Assembly (NCBI RefSeq): GCF_009389715.1
Contig: NW_024068244.1
Span: forward strand, 62,001 to 126,000
From: Phoenix dactylifera
Taxonomy: Eukaryota > Streptophyta > Magnoliopsida > Arecales > Arecaceae
Direction of reading: 5' to 3'
DNA: 64,000 bases
A model generated the notes under the pieces. That model saw only the letters and a list, made by a program, of their open reading frames with translations. It was not told the origin of the DNA and ran no database searches. Both the position numbers and the translations under genes were made by a program. Positions 22,742 through 33,974 of this stretch are shown piece after piece (the stretch's first letter is position 1; every line of letters begins with the position of its first letter).

Positions 22742-25060
22742 GTCATGGTAGGTTTTCTGTAATTTTAGTTCAAAAATAAAAATATTGCGAGTGGAAGCTA
22801 TGCTTGGCTTCTGAGTAGTCAAAGATTTGCTTGCTTGACTTGCGAGTGGCATGACAAGGATCATGTTCCAACGTTGAACAGACAAAGTTTCTCTCCGTGC
22901 CAGGATTCCGAGCAGTGCAGTCATGTCATGCATTTCTTTAAAACTTTGTCACGCAATATATACCAGATCTTGCACCTTGGTTTCACCTTGGTCTCTCTCT
23001 CTCTCTCAACTATTGTTTTTTCATATGTTGTCTTTCTGGGCCCACATGACTCTCTAGGATCACCTCATGTTCATCGAATACATGATAGATCAAAAATCTG
23101 TTAATCTAAATCCAACCTATCTACTAAATAGGTTAAAACTATAGATCTGAATCTGATCATTTTATTAAACAGATAATATAGCCCAATCTATAGCGGGTTG
23201 AAATAAGTTAAACAGGTTAGACGATTATGCATTGCCACCCCTAAATTGCTCAATTGCTTAACTGCTGCCTCAAAAAGCTTCCTGTTAAGGATCGGAGCGT
23301 CTTGCCGCGTGATAGACCACTCCAAAAAGTTCACTAGCAGCCTCTAATTGATTAAGTTGATCGCAAATTAACTTTTCCACTGTCTAATTAATTGGAAACA
23401 GTGCACAAAGCATAAATCTGCTGGAGGTCTAGCTATACATGATCTCCCTCTAACCAACTGCGCTTTGCTGACCAAAGTGGAGATGGTGCTCGATCAAGAT
23501 CAATGATCATCCTCAAACTTGGCAGCAAATAATTATGGACAAATATTATAGTAGATGGTTCTTCTTCAACAAGTCCACTAGTCTAAGATCTAAGAGAAGT
23601 AATTTACTTCACCTCATCAGTTACCCGATCCAGCCCGAAACTGGTCTATCGATTGACCTGGCTCTACCATCCGAATCTGCCGGCCATAATTGAATTCCCT
23701 AATAGGGAAGTTTTCAACGGACTCATTTTTTAGTCGGTGGTGGGTATAGCCCTGATTCCAAAACCTTCAACGGATGTGGGACAGGTGCAGGTAATGGTTA
23801 AACCTGTCCCAAAACCTAACCCGAATATGTATAACTCCACTACTTTTCTCTCCACTTTTTGCCCTACTTGCTCAACTTGCTTGTCCCCATGACTCTTGTC
23901 GTCCATTCGTGCGGTCGTGCCTCTCTTTCCAATTACAAAACCTAGCTCCAGTGCCACACCCACTCTCTGATGACGGACCACTGCAGGGGAAGAGAAGGAG
24001 GAAGAAGAAAGGAGGGAGAAGGAATAAGAGGTTATAGAGATGCAGGAGGAAGAGAAGAGGCAGAGAAAAAAGAAGAACAAGAAGGAGGCTAGGGTTTTTT
24101 CATTCAATCATCAATTGCTTCATATACAAGAGGGGTGGTCTTTATATAAACCTTACATCTTGACCAAATCAAGTAATCAATTGACCAAATCAATCAAGTG
24201 ACACCGACTAAATTTGGACCCTTACATCAATTAATCCCTTACCAAAATTGGTCTACTAAATTGACCTAATTACATAAATCCAATTGACTAGTCTAATAAC
24301 AAAACAACTGACCAACTTGACTCGACTAAGAAAAAAGTAAATAATGCAATAAAAAAAAATGACTTGGACTCAAATGGACCCAATCCGGGTCTAACTCAAT
24401 TCGGGGGCTCAGGATCATCTGAACGAAGGGCTTTGATGTCCCCATCACTCTCTTCCCCAAGTCGATCAAACACCAACTAATTTGCCACTCTCCATCTACG
24501 CCAGATATTTTTTTTTTCGATTTTTTAGATTTATATGTAAAAAAATTATAATTTTACTCAACATGACATATCTAACCCATCTCATCTAACTCAACCTATC
24601 CTGCCTTACCCCACCCTGAGGTGGGTACAAGGGGTGTATAGGTACATGGTTCTCAATTGCAAGACAAGTATGTGTAATAGCCTACCCAATCTATACCCCC
24701 AACCTATTGCCATCCCTAGTAAGATTTGCTGCCTCGCCCTTTTGAAAGGGCATCATGAAGGCATCATTAAGTTTCCTTATGGTACCATTCTTCTGCTTAG
24801 GAATAGTTTTTCGAACTTAGACTTTAAAATGGGTCGAACCAGTCACATCATAATATTCCTTTCCCAACCTCTTCCTCTAATAAGGGCCACTCTTTGGTAG
24901 GTAAAAATTATGGTCAACTTTCCATTAACAACTTATCCATATTTTCATGCTTCTCTAGGGTTTTTTCATGGATACCATTTACTTATAAAATGTGAGGAAA
25001 ATCTTACCCACCTAAAAGGTGGAAAAGTCATTTTTCATTAGTCGAAAAAAATAACTTTTT
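22742..25060. other. Intergenic DNA with small repeat-like stretches
   Basis: About 23100-23245 ends in GCATTGCCACCCCTAAA and contains AACCTATC/AGGTTAAA words. Similar text occurs at about 23610-23820, 24540-24720 and 45850-45990, suggesting a family of small non-autonomous elements. A 125-aa minus-strand frame at 24107-23730 shows no family signature. About 24110-24340 looks like an old LTR leader (TATATAAACC) but has no defined ends. Confidence 0.35.
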
Positions 25061-25480
25061 TATTTTGCTCCTAAAATACCCCAAACCATATAGTAGTAAT
25101 ATAATATAATATGTAGTAATATATTATAATATATAGTAATATATTATGAATTATAAGATTATAATATAATATAATATTATTATTCTAATGCAGCATATTA
25201 TTATAATATATAATATAATATATTGTATGATATGACATTAGAATTATTATAGAACAATATATTATATTATAATAATATATGATTGTATTATATATTATAA
25301 TATAATAAATTATAATAATATACTATAATATATATACTAATATATTATAATATATATAATGAAATGTAATGTATTATGATACATATTTTATTATACGTTC
25401 TCTCTATGATGTATAATATAATATAGTCATTATTAATAATAATATTTATATAATAAAAGATATCACGGAAATATAGATAG
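25061..25480. repeat. AT-only low-complexity tract
   Basis: Almost pure A+T built from TAATATAATATA and TATTATAATATA words. No coding content. Confidence 0.8.
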
Positions 25481-25629
25481 ATTTTAGTAATTTATCTAGA
25501 AAAGTAGTACTGCAAAAGAACATGGGCAACAGATTCCGGAGCTATTTTCTGATATATAAAAGAATATGGATAAATTATTTTTTTGTTTAAATATTACTTG
25601 ATAAATAAATTTTTAACCTTCCAAAGGAT

Positions 25630-25960
25630 GGACCCTAACTGCAAACCATGCACAACATCACTGTTGCTAAAGCCCTGAATCACCTAGACCCTAGTTATGT
25701 ATTTCTTAATCCATCGGATATCGCTCTTCAGCAACAACTTCAGGATTTCCTAGTCATTCACAGCCAACCTCGTTCTCAACTGCCTGATTCAACTCTTTGG
25801 AGAATGGAGATGGACCACCGGTCCCATATTCACTGTTAAATCCCATTACCACTTCTCAGCAACTCTAGGCGTTCAATTCTTTCTTTGGCTAAGAGAATCT
25901 GGTCCTCACCTTTGCCCTCCAAAGTCATCTTCTTTGTCTGGTTGGCAACTCAAACATTCA
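25630..25960 (+). mobile_element. LINE fragment (segment before the zinc-binding region)
   Basis: In plus frames the stretch reads a tryptophan-rich segment then FTVKSHYHF and, after a frameshift, SPLPSKVIFFVWLA. This is the conserved region between RT and the zinc-binding domain in plant LINEs (usual pattern FTVKSAY ... W-VP-K---F-W). The frame is broken. It may belong to the same insertion as the 3' piece at 26930-27135. Confidence 0.65.
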
Positions 25961-26929
25961 TAATAGTGATATATATCAAGTGAAGATATTTTTAGTTTAT
26001 ATTGTTGTTGTACATTAAAATATAATAAAATAAATATAATATATTTTGATATTAATTCCATTAACATCATCTTGTATTGAAGAAAGACTCTATTTGCCTT
26101 ATTATATTTCAATCTTCTTTCAAAATCTTAGAGCAAACCATGTAATTTAGTGAGATAGAAAAGTAGGAATTAACCTTCTCCCTAACTTCCTTCTTATTAC
26201 TTGATATGAATTAACTAATTATTAAAATATGATACAAACTAATAATCATTAAAAAAATTCGAAATTCTATTGTTCTATTAGAAAACTTTCAAGAAAATAC
26301 AGCCATACATGTGAATTTTTCTAGCTTTAGTTCCATGAAGTTAATTAACCATATCTTAATTTAATAAACACAAGTTAATTATATTTTGAAAACATTAATC
26401 AATTCCTATTAAATAATAGGAAAAAAGTTTGGAGAGAGAGAGAGAGAGGGGGGATTGGATGGTTGGATATGGTTGCTATCTGCTCAACTTAGCCGCAGTG
26501 AAATTTTTCATTTTTATAACTTCTTTTTCCCCCCAAATCAAATAGTAATGGAGAAGAGAGGGATGTTAAGAGAGGTGGAAGTTTTTTTTTTTTTTCATTG
26601 GTTTGAGATAAGTGCACATCATATGGCTATGAGGCTGATTTGATCCATCTCCAGATGCTGCAGTGAGGAAACATCACTATTTATGACCCCATAGCAGGTA
26701 CATCATTTTAAGGTTGTGAAAAACGCTATCAATAGCTGCAAAGGAACCCACCTTTGTACCCACAGAAGTGTAGGGAGACCATCCAGCGGAGGGTAAGGCA
26801 ATAAAGCCCTGCATTTGAGGGCGGGTGGCACACCCAAGGCGAAAGCTCTGCTCTCTCAACAATAAAGTTTGGATGGAGTACAACTAACTTTGCTGCGCTG
26901 AGTTAGCCGGTGCATTAATCTAGCAGAGA
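25961..26929. other. AT-rich DNA between two LINE pieces
   Basis: No gene recognised. A (GA)n tract lies at about 26431-26450. If the flanking LINE pieces are one element, this is a degenerate or inserted middle part. Confidence 0.35.
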
Positions 26930-27135
26930 GGAGCACCAAAGATGTCTTTAGAGAGGCTAAGTGTGCTATAGATTGGATAACCATTTATGCGGCCAACCAC
27001 GTAAGTAGTAACCCTATGGACTCAGGTTGAAGATTTGCCTACGACATTCCGTGATGTTTTATTTTCTGATTTTATTGGATGTGTCCGGATTCGGTAGTTT
27101 GATATGCCTGCCTTAGCAAGCAAAAAAAAAAAAAG
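26930..27135 (+). mobile_element. LINE 3' end: C-terminus of RNase H with poly(A)
   Basis: The plus frame encodes KDVFREAKCAIDWITIYAAN, the RNase H motif around the last acidic residue (REAN--ADW). After a frameshift it reads DVLFSDFIGCVRIR, the usual C-terminal end of these ORF2 proteins. An A13 run at 27122-27134 marks the 3' end. Confidence 0.75.
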
Positions 27136-29500
27136 CACCAAGAGATCAATGGTATCCATTTGTTGAACACACAATTCTTCAAGTTGGTCGCATCGAACAC
27201 CTGCACTACCCTTATTTGGAAACTTTTGAATCTAATCCAAAGGTTGGGCTCCAGTAGACCTAAGTAGTCTTCCTTGTAATCCTTGTGTTGTTGGATCTTG
27301 TTTTTGGTTCCTTTATGCTTTATATTATGGCAATTACTTTTTTCATTAAGAAATCTTAACTAGGGAAGCCTAGCTATCAGAGCTAGGATGTCCATGGCTT
27401 TATAGCAAATTAGGGTAATAGTTTTTCTGAACTCATTGCCAACCACCACTAATGGAAAAAAATTGCTAGCCCCATGCTTATGGAATCTCTCGTAAACTAA
27501 GAATAAGTGCATCACAAGGATCATGTAATGATGGAGGGGACTGTAGAAAAATCAAAAGAAGGTATCAGCATGTGACATGAAGTATCATGGTAACCAGCTA
27601 AATTATATCTAGGTGCTCCTTTTGAATGTTGCTATTTGCTATTTTAGGCGTTAAATAACAAATCAAAGCATCTAAATACCTAACCAAAAGGATAGCAAGA
27701 GAGGGTAAAACAAAAAGCACTCATTAAAGAGTTGAACTCTTTTGTATTGGCCAAACCACTAGCTATAGTGGTCATTATAAGTGCATCATATTGATTAAAA
27801 ATAACAAAATTCATCATTATGTACATATAGATGTAAGTCAGCTATCCGCCAAAATACTAAGGTATAATTTAAAGTAGCTTCATTCAATTTAGTTTTAATG
27901 TGGCCAGTCGTAGCATCTATATAAGCTTATAGAATTTAACTAAAGCCATAATGGTCATGATATGGAAGTTCAATATATATATAGTTATATGCTTGTGGAA
28001 GCATAATTAATTTTTTTAGTAATTGTAAGAAATATTTATTTTTATCCGATAAATATTTATTATAGTATATCAAAGATAATTTTGTTCGTCTTACTATTGA
28101 CATTGATATATGAATTGGTACACAATATCATACTCATAAAATATACTTTAATACATGGCAAGCTACAAAATAAAAAAAAATGAGTAACTTAGGTCATAAT
28201 TACCTCGACCATTCAACGAGAATAGACTACTTCCATTTTACCGAAAAAATCAGAGAATATACTACATACCATTTTTCTTTTTTTGTAAGAACTACTCCTC
28301 CACACCGATTTCGGTAGTTGGTAAAGCATCGGGTTACGTTTCATTCAATTTTCGAGCCGGCGGCGCGGAGCCAAAAGCCAGCGGCTGCAAATCGTTATCA
28401 TCCTCGGGGGTGGACGCCAGTCAGGCTCGGCTCCTTCGTTCGCCATCCGGCTCCGTTCAAACCCGGGCTAGTTGACGGCTACGGAATATTCCGCGGGATC
28501 CGAAGGCAGGGGCCGCCGTTATCTGCTTAGCTGGAGGCCGCTGGATCGCTTAGGGTTCCCTGAATCGGCCAGCTGGCACGGCACGCCGCACATGGCCAGC
28601 TGCCCCTGTCGCGAGGGACCACCAAATGACCAAGCTAACCTCCCACTTCCCCAAAATACCCTCTGCAAAGCCCGAATTATTATTATTTTTTTTTTTTACA
28701 ATACTCTCTCTCTCTCTCCCTCCCTCCCTCTCCTTGTTTCCTTTCCCTCCTTCAACCATCCACGTTCACATTATCCGGAAACTCATGCCGAAAAATTAGG
28801 CTCCTCGTAAATAAGGATGTTTTGGTCATTTAACAGGGTCCGCAAATCTAGCCTTGGCTTGTGGCTCGGGTGAGAGGCGAGATCTACCAGATTCTTCGCA
28901 CTATTTGTCTCACGGGAAAAAAGAAGGAAAAATAAAATTGCCGTAAACCTAGACGTTATATAACAAAACAAAGATATTATAAAGGAAAGAAGTTGAGAGA
29001 GAAAAAGCTAACGGAGGTAGACGTTGACGTGGGTTCCTTCTTCCTCGACAAGCCTAGAGAGCCAGAGTAAATTGTATACTATAGAGAGACGGGGTGGGGA
29101 GAGAGGGGAGAGGGATAGAGAGAGGACGGATGTTCTCGTGAGAGAGAGAGGGGCAAAGAAGGAGAAAGGGCCACGGAAAAACAAATAAGAAGGCTCCTCC
29201 TTTAATTTGTGCTCTCTCTTCTCTCTCGTCTCTCCTTTCTTCTCTCTCGAAGCTCCAAACTCTCCAAATCTACCCACATTCATTCCTTGCTTCCTCCTTT
29301 CCCTTCACGAGATCCCCATCCACCCCCTTTCCACCTTCCTGTACTCACACCTTTTCTCTCTACATGCCTTCTTCTACCGCCAAGAGACCATCTTGCTTTC
29401 GGCCTTCCATTATTTTTAGCCGCTACATCTAGTGGCCTTGGGCTCGTGTCGGTGGGAAGAGATCTAAGCGTGAAGGAAAGGTGGCATTTTGGAACAAAAG
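27136..29500. other. Intergenic DNA and pyrimidine-rich promoter/leader of the TTL gene
   Basis: 27136-28250 is AT-rich with no gene seen. 28690-28740 is a T-run followed by (TC)n/(TCCC)n. 29208-29350 is a CT-rich stretch typical of plant core promoters (Y patches) and 5' leaders just upstream of the TTL start codon. No TATA box is called. Confidence 0.45.
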
Positions 29501-32500
29501 ATGGCTCACCCCGAGGACAGGACACGCAAGGCCCTCGCGGCGGCCGGCCTCGAGTCAATCTCCGACCGCTTCCACGCTCTCAGCTTTGAGACTAATAAAC
29601 CCGACGCTAGGGAGTTTTTTGATCTCAACTCGCCCGTCTCCCCCCTCCCGACGCGCCCCCTCTCCACCGTCACCCCGAGCAGCAGCTCCAGCTCCTCTGG
29701 CTCCTCCATCACCGCAAAGCTCGTCCCCAATGCCGCCGCAGCCGCTGCCGCCGGCGGCGGCCGGAAGCCAGAGGTCGGGATCGCCGGGCGGCGAAGCCAT
29801 TCCGGCGAGCTACTGCTGGGATCCAACGACACCGGCCTCGGCACCATTGATGGCCGGACTACAAGACCCGGGCACCGGCGTTCCGGCTCCGGCCCTCTTA
29901 TTTACTCCGGTACTAGTGTTGGCGCCAGTGCCGGAGTCAGTGCTGGCAGCAGCACGGCTAGCTCTCCGCTGACGAATGTTCTCCCCGCCGGCAACATCTG
30001 CCCGTCGGGGAGGATTAGCAAGACCGGCATGATGAGCCGGAACGCGGCGAGGAGCGACGTGCTTGGTTCCGGGACCGGGAATTACGGGCACGGCAGCATA
30101 GTGCGTGGCGGGACGAGCGGCGCCGGCTCGGGGAAGCCGCCGGGCTGCGAGTTGGCGGTGGGGAATGCCGGGGATCCGGCAGTGAGGAGGGCGATGGCGA
30201 GCACGGATCCGGAGGAGGTGAAGCGGGTGGGGAACGAGCAGTACAAAAGGGGCCATTTTGCAGATGCGTTAAGGCTCTACGACCGGGCGATCGCCATGTG
30301 CCCCGACAATGCCGCCTGCCACAGCAACCGGGCGGCGGCGCTCACGGGGCTGAAGAGATTGGTGGAGGCCGTGAAGGAGTGCGAGCAAGCTGTTCGGCTG
30401 GATCCGGCTTACGGGCGGGCGCACCAGAGGCTGGCTTCCCTGCTTATAAGGTGAACATCGAGTCATTTCCTTTCAATCACTCATTGGAGATTCAGTGACT
30501 GTTTTGATGGACATGTTGTTCTTAGAGCATGATCGGCTCCACATTTTGTTTAGTGTTATCTATTGGGCATTTCCTACATCCTTTATTATTTTGTACGAGT
30601 AGGGAGGGCATCTGTTTGCAAAAGATCTGATTTTTATTGGTTATAGATGCTTTACATTGATAACCTCTCAGTCCGAGCAAAACTTCCATTCAGTTTCATG
30701 ATGTGCAAGTGAAATTGGATCTTATAGATCCTTCATATCTCTAAGCACATCGATGCAGAGTAGATGATTCTCTCTGTTTCACCTGGATGCCATCTGGCTA
30801 TTTTATGTTCATGCTTTGCAGTTTTTTGTAGTTTTGCCGTTGGTATTCTTGTTTTAATCCTGGGAGGTGGGGTGTCCCGGCCATGACAGTGTCTGTATGA
30901 GCTTCCAATTTCTGGAGTCCATATCATCACTGTCTTATGTACCCCTGATGCATTCGTATTATTTGAGTGGTCAACGAGATATAGGCCCGCCAGTTGGCAT
31001 CCCTATCCTCAGTGCATGCAGTGGGGATGTCTCATGTCAGCACATGAATACGCCATTTTTCTCAAAAAAGAAAAAAAAAATCATCTTGAGTAATTAGGGG
31101 ACCCTTTTTTACTTTTCAGTTTAGTTCATGGTGCTCTAAATTTGCATGAATAAGATTATTGATTCGTCCAAAAAAGTTCTCTATTCGGTTTCAGATTTGC
31201 AGGATACCTGTCTAAGATTGCCCTTCAATATCTGAAGCCACTAGAAAAGAATATAGCCCAACAATTCCTTCCTATATCACAATGTTCAAATCTGAAATCA
31301 TTTGAATTCTTTCATATAAGCACTTGCAAGTTCTGATTTTTAACTACAGGTTAGGACAGGTTGACGACGCACGGCGGCACCTCCTCTTGGCTGGGTCACA
31401 ACCAAACCCTGTTGAGTTGCAGAAACTGCAGGCGGTTGAGAGGCATTTGGGGAGGTGCGCAGATGCCCGGAAGATTGGAGATTGGAAGAGTGCATTGAGG
31501 GAAAGCGATGCTGGCATTGCAGCAGGAGCAGACTCTTCTTCCCTGGTGAATTCCTGAACTCGCATTATGTCTTTTTATTCTTAAATAATTGATAGCTAAT
31601 TGTAATTAAACTTTGAAAATAAGCATGTATGTTTGTCTTAAGAGGTTTGCATTTTCAGCTTCTTGCTTCAAGAGCAGAATCCCTTCTCCGGCTCCATCAA
31701 CTTGAAGAGGCGGAACTGGCAATATCCAATGCATCCAAACTTGAGAGCTCATCCTCGTCCTGCTCAAATACCAAGTTTGTTGGTATGCTCTCGAATTCAT
31801 TTGTCCACTTTGTTCGTGCCCAAGTTGAAATGGCACTAGGAAGGTGAGGTTATAAATTTGGAGTTCCACAAGGTAACAGTTGAAGATCTTGGGTGAGTTA
31901 GAGTGGGTGGTGGTTTTTTTGCAGGTTCGAGAATGCAGTTTCAGCAGCTGAGAGAGCCAAGCAAATAGATCCGGGGAACCTAGAAGTGACGGCAATGCTG
32001 AACAATGTGAGATCTGTTGCTCAGGCCAGAGCCCTGGGAAATGAGCTCTTTAATTCTGGAAAGTTTGCAGAAGCATGCTTAGCTTATGGGGAAGGACTCA
32101 AGTACGACCCCTCGAACCCTGTGCTCTATTGCAATAGGGCAGCTTGCAGATCGAAGCTTGGGACAATGGGAGAAGTCTATTGAGGATTGCAACGAAGCCG
32201 TCAGGATCCAACCCAACTACACCAAAGCCCTTCTAAGACGTGCTGCCTCCAATAGCAAGGTGAACCTTCTTCTCCTGTTTGCTCTTTATGTAGTCTCCTG
32301 TTATCATCTGAGTTTTGGGGGCTCTGGGATTAGCTGTTTATTCTTCTTTTTTAAATGATTAGCTTGAGCGTTGGGCTGAAGCTGTGAGAGATTACGAGAT
32401 TCTGAGGCAGGAACTTCCAGGTAACACTGAGGTGGCTGAAGCCCTGTTCCATGCCCAAGTTGCACTGAGAACATCTCGTGGTGAGGAGGTCTCTAACATG

Positions 32501-33376
32501 AAATTTGGTGGTGAGGTTGAGGAAATTACGGGTGCTGAACAATTCCAAGCAGCTATTACTTTACCTGGTGAGCTTTATTTCATCTTTTTTTTGTTTCTTT
32601 CCAAGACTATCAAATCAAGCATAGCATGCTCTTCATCTCTTTTTGCTCATAATCTCAGATAATTTCTGTCCAAGTCTTCCTTTCTGATAGTAGGCACAAG
32701 TTATATTGACAATGATGGTGATCAGTATGCATTTAAAATTAAGCCCCACTTCTTAAATGATCTATACCTATCCTTTCCATGCTTATTTGAAGATATTATT
32801 ACTTCCAAATGATCATTTTCACTGTTTGTATTTCAGTATAATGGGGCACTGTAGCTGGCAGAAATAATTCATCATGACCCCATTGCTTTTATTTTTGCCT
32901 TTTTCCTGTTCTCCTTCTTCAAGTTATGTAAATATATTAGTTACATTGGTTTATCACTCATATAATCTTTACCAACACTAGCACTCATTCACCATGCTAA
33001 TCTCACAGTAACCTTAAACCGATACTTTTCCAGGAGTTTCTGTTGTCCATTTCATGGCCGCATTGAACCAAAACTGCAGCCAGATCACCCCGTTTGTGAA
33101 TGCCCTTTGCACCAGATACCCATCTCTGAATTTTCTCAAGGTACTCTCGCATTTTCTTTCATGGATTACATCTTATAGTTTCTCAACTTCATCTGTGTTA
33201 ATTTCGCGCATGTTTGTACTAAGGTGGATGTGAATGAGAACCCAGCTGTTGCCAGGGCAGAGAACGTGAGAATAGTTCCGACGTTCAAGATCTATAAGAA
33301 CGGAACAAGGGTAAAAGAGATGATCTGCCCAAGCCAGCAGGTGTTGGAGTACTCGGTGAAGCACTACGGTTTCTAG
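29501..33376 (+). CDS. TTL1: TTL-type TPR repeat-containing thioredoxin-fold protein, with a one-base frameshift in exon 4
   Basis: Seven exons: 29501-30450, 31350-31545, 31659-31843, 31925-32259, 32363-32567, 33034-33140, 33224-33376. All junctions are GT-AG. If the shift is ignored the length is 709 aa, close to the roughly 700 aa of Arabidopsis TTL1. TTL proteins are scaffolds in osmotic-stress and brassinosteroid signalling. The N-terminus ([19 protein letters not shown]) leads into a low-complexity Ser/Gly/Ala region to about residue 235. TPR repeats follow from about 238 ([16 protein letters not shown]) to 350 and again at 468-600. A thioredoxin fold lies at about 623-709, with [10 protein letters not shown]. 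The CxxC site is replaced by a single Cys (ALNQNCSQI), as in other inactive TTL thioredoxins. Exon 4 has an extra A at 32163 in CTTGGGACAATGG: the frame ends at TGA 32181-32183 after 529 aa, losing the last TPRs and the thioredoxin fold. Exon 1 is very GC-rich. Which TTL paralogue it is remains open. Confidence 0.92.
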
Positions 33377-33926
33377 TTAGGCAAGTTATTGGTTCTTTGG
33401 TTTTTCATGGCACCTCCACCTTCTTCAAATTATACAAATGCTAGCGCCAATTGCAAGCCAGCCACATAATAATTTATTGAGCAAAGAGTATGAACCACAG
33501 CCTGAGGAGCCATTTTTCTACCTTCTATTTGCCGTTTTTCCTTTATTTGTTCCTCATCTACCATATTTATTCTTTCGCATGGTCTTATTACAACCCATTT
33601 TCCCCTGTAGCTTTGGTTGCAAATTTCATATACCCACCATTCTCTCTTTAACAAGCTCGAGTGTACAGTTTATCTAGTACTTCTGCAGTCACGCACCCCT
33701 TCGTTAAATTTATATGAACCATACACCAAGCATTGGAAGAAATTGTGAAGTGAGTGGTGCTTGCTGCTATTGCGAATACTGGGACAGTGTGTGCGCGCTC
33801 GTTCGAGAGGGAGAGAGAGAGAGAGCTGGTAAAGATGTGTTAAATTGTATGATACCACACGCCAGGCATTGAAAGACATTGGAAAGCGAGTAGGTCCGGT
33901 GGGTGCTGCTACTGCAAATACTGGGT

Positions 33927-33974
<48 letters not shown>

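Noticed and set aside
22487-22933. A 148-aa minus-strand frame containing a long Tyr-Ile repeat
   Set aside because: It runs through the (AT)n microsatellite and into the solo LTR. The same artefact explains similar frames at 46.5, 56.3 and 57.5 kb.
23730-24107. A 125-aa minus-strand frame starting with a hydrophobic Ser/Phe-rich stretch
   Set aside because: The signal-peptide-like start is translated from a GAA/AGG purine tract. The remainder has no family similarity.
28318-28375. tRNA-like D-arm text (GGTAGTTGGTAAAGC)
   Set aside because: No anticodon arm, T-arm or acceptor pairing could be completed around it.
29510-30466. Several open frames on both strands across the first TTL exon
   Set aside because: These are shadows caused by high G+C. 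Only the frame beginning at 29501 carries TTL and TPR similarity.
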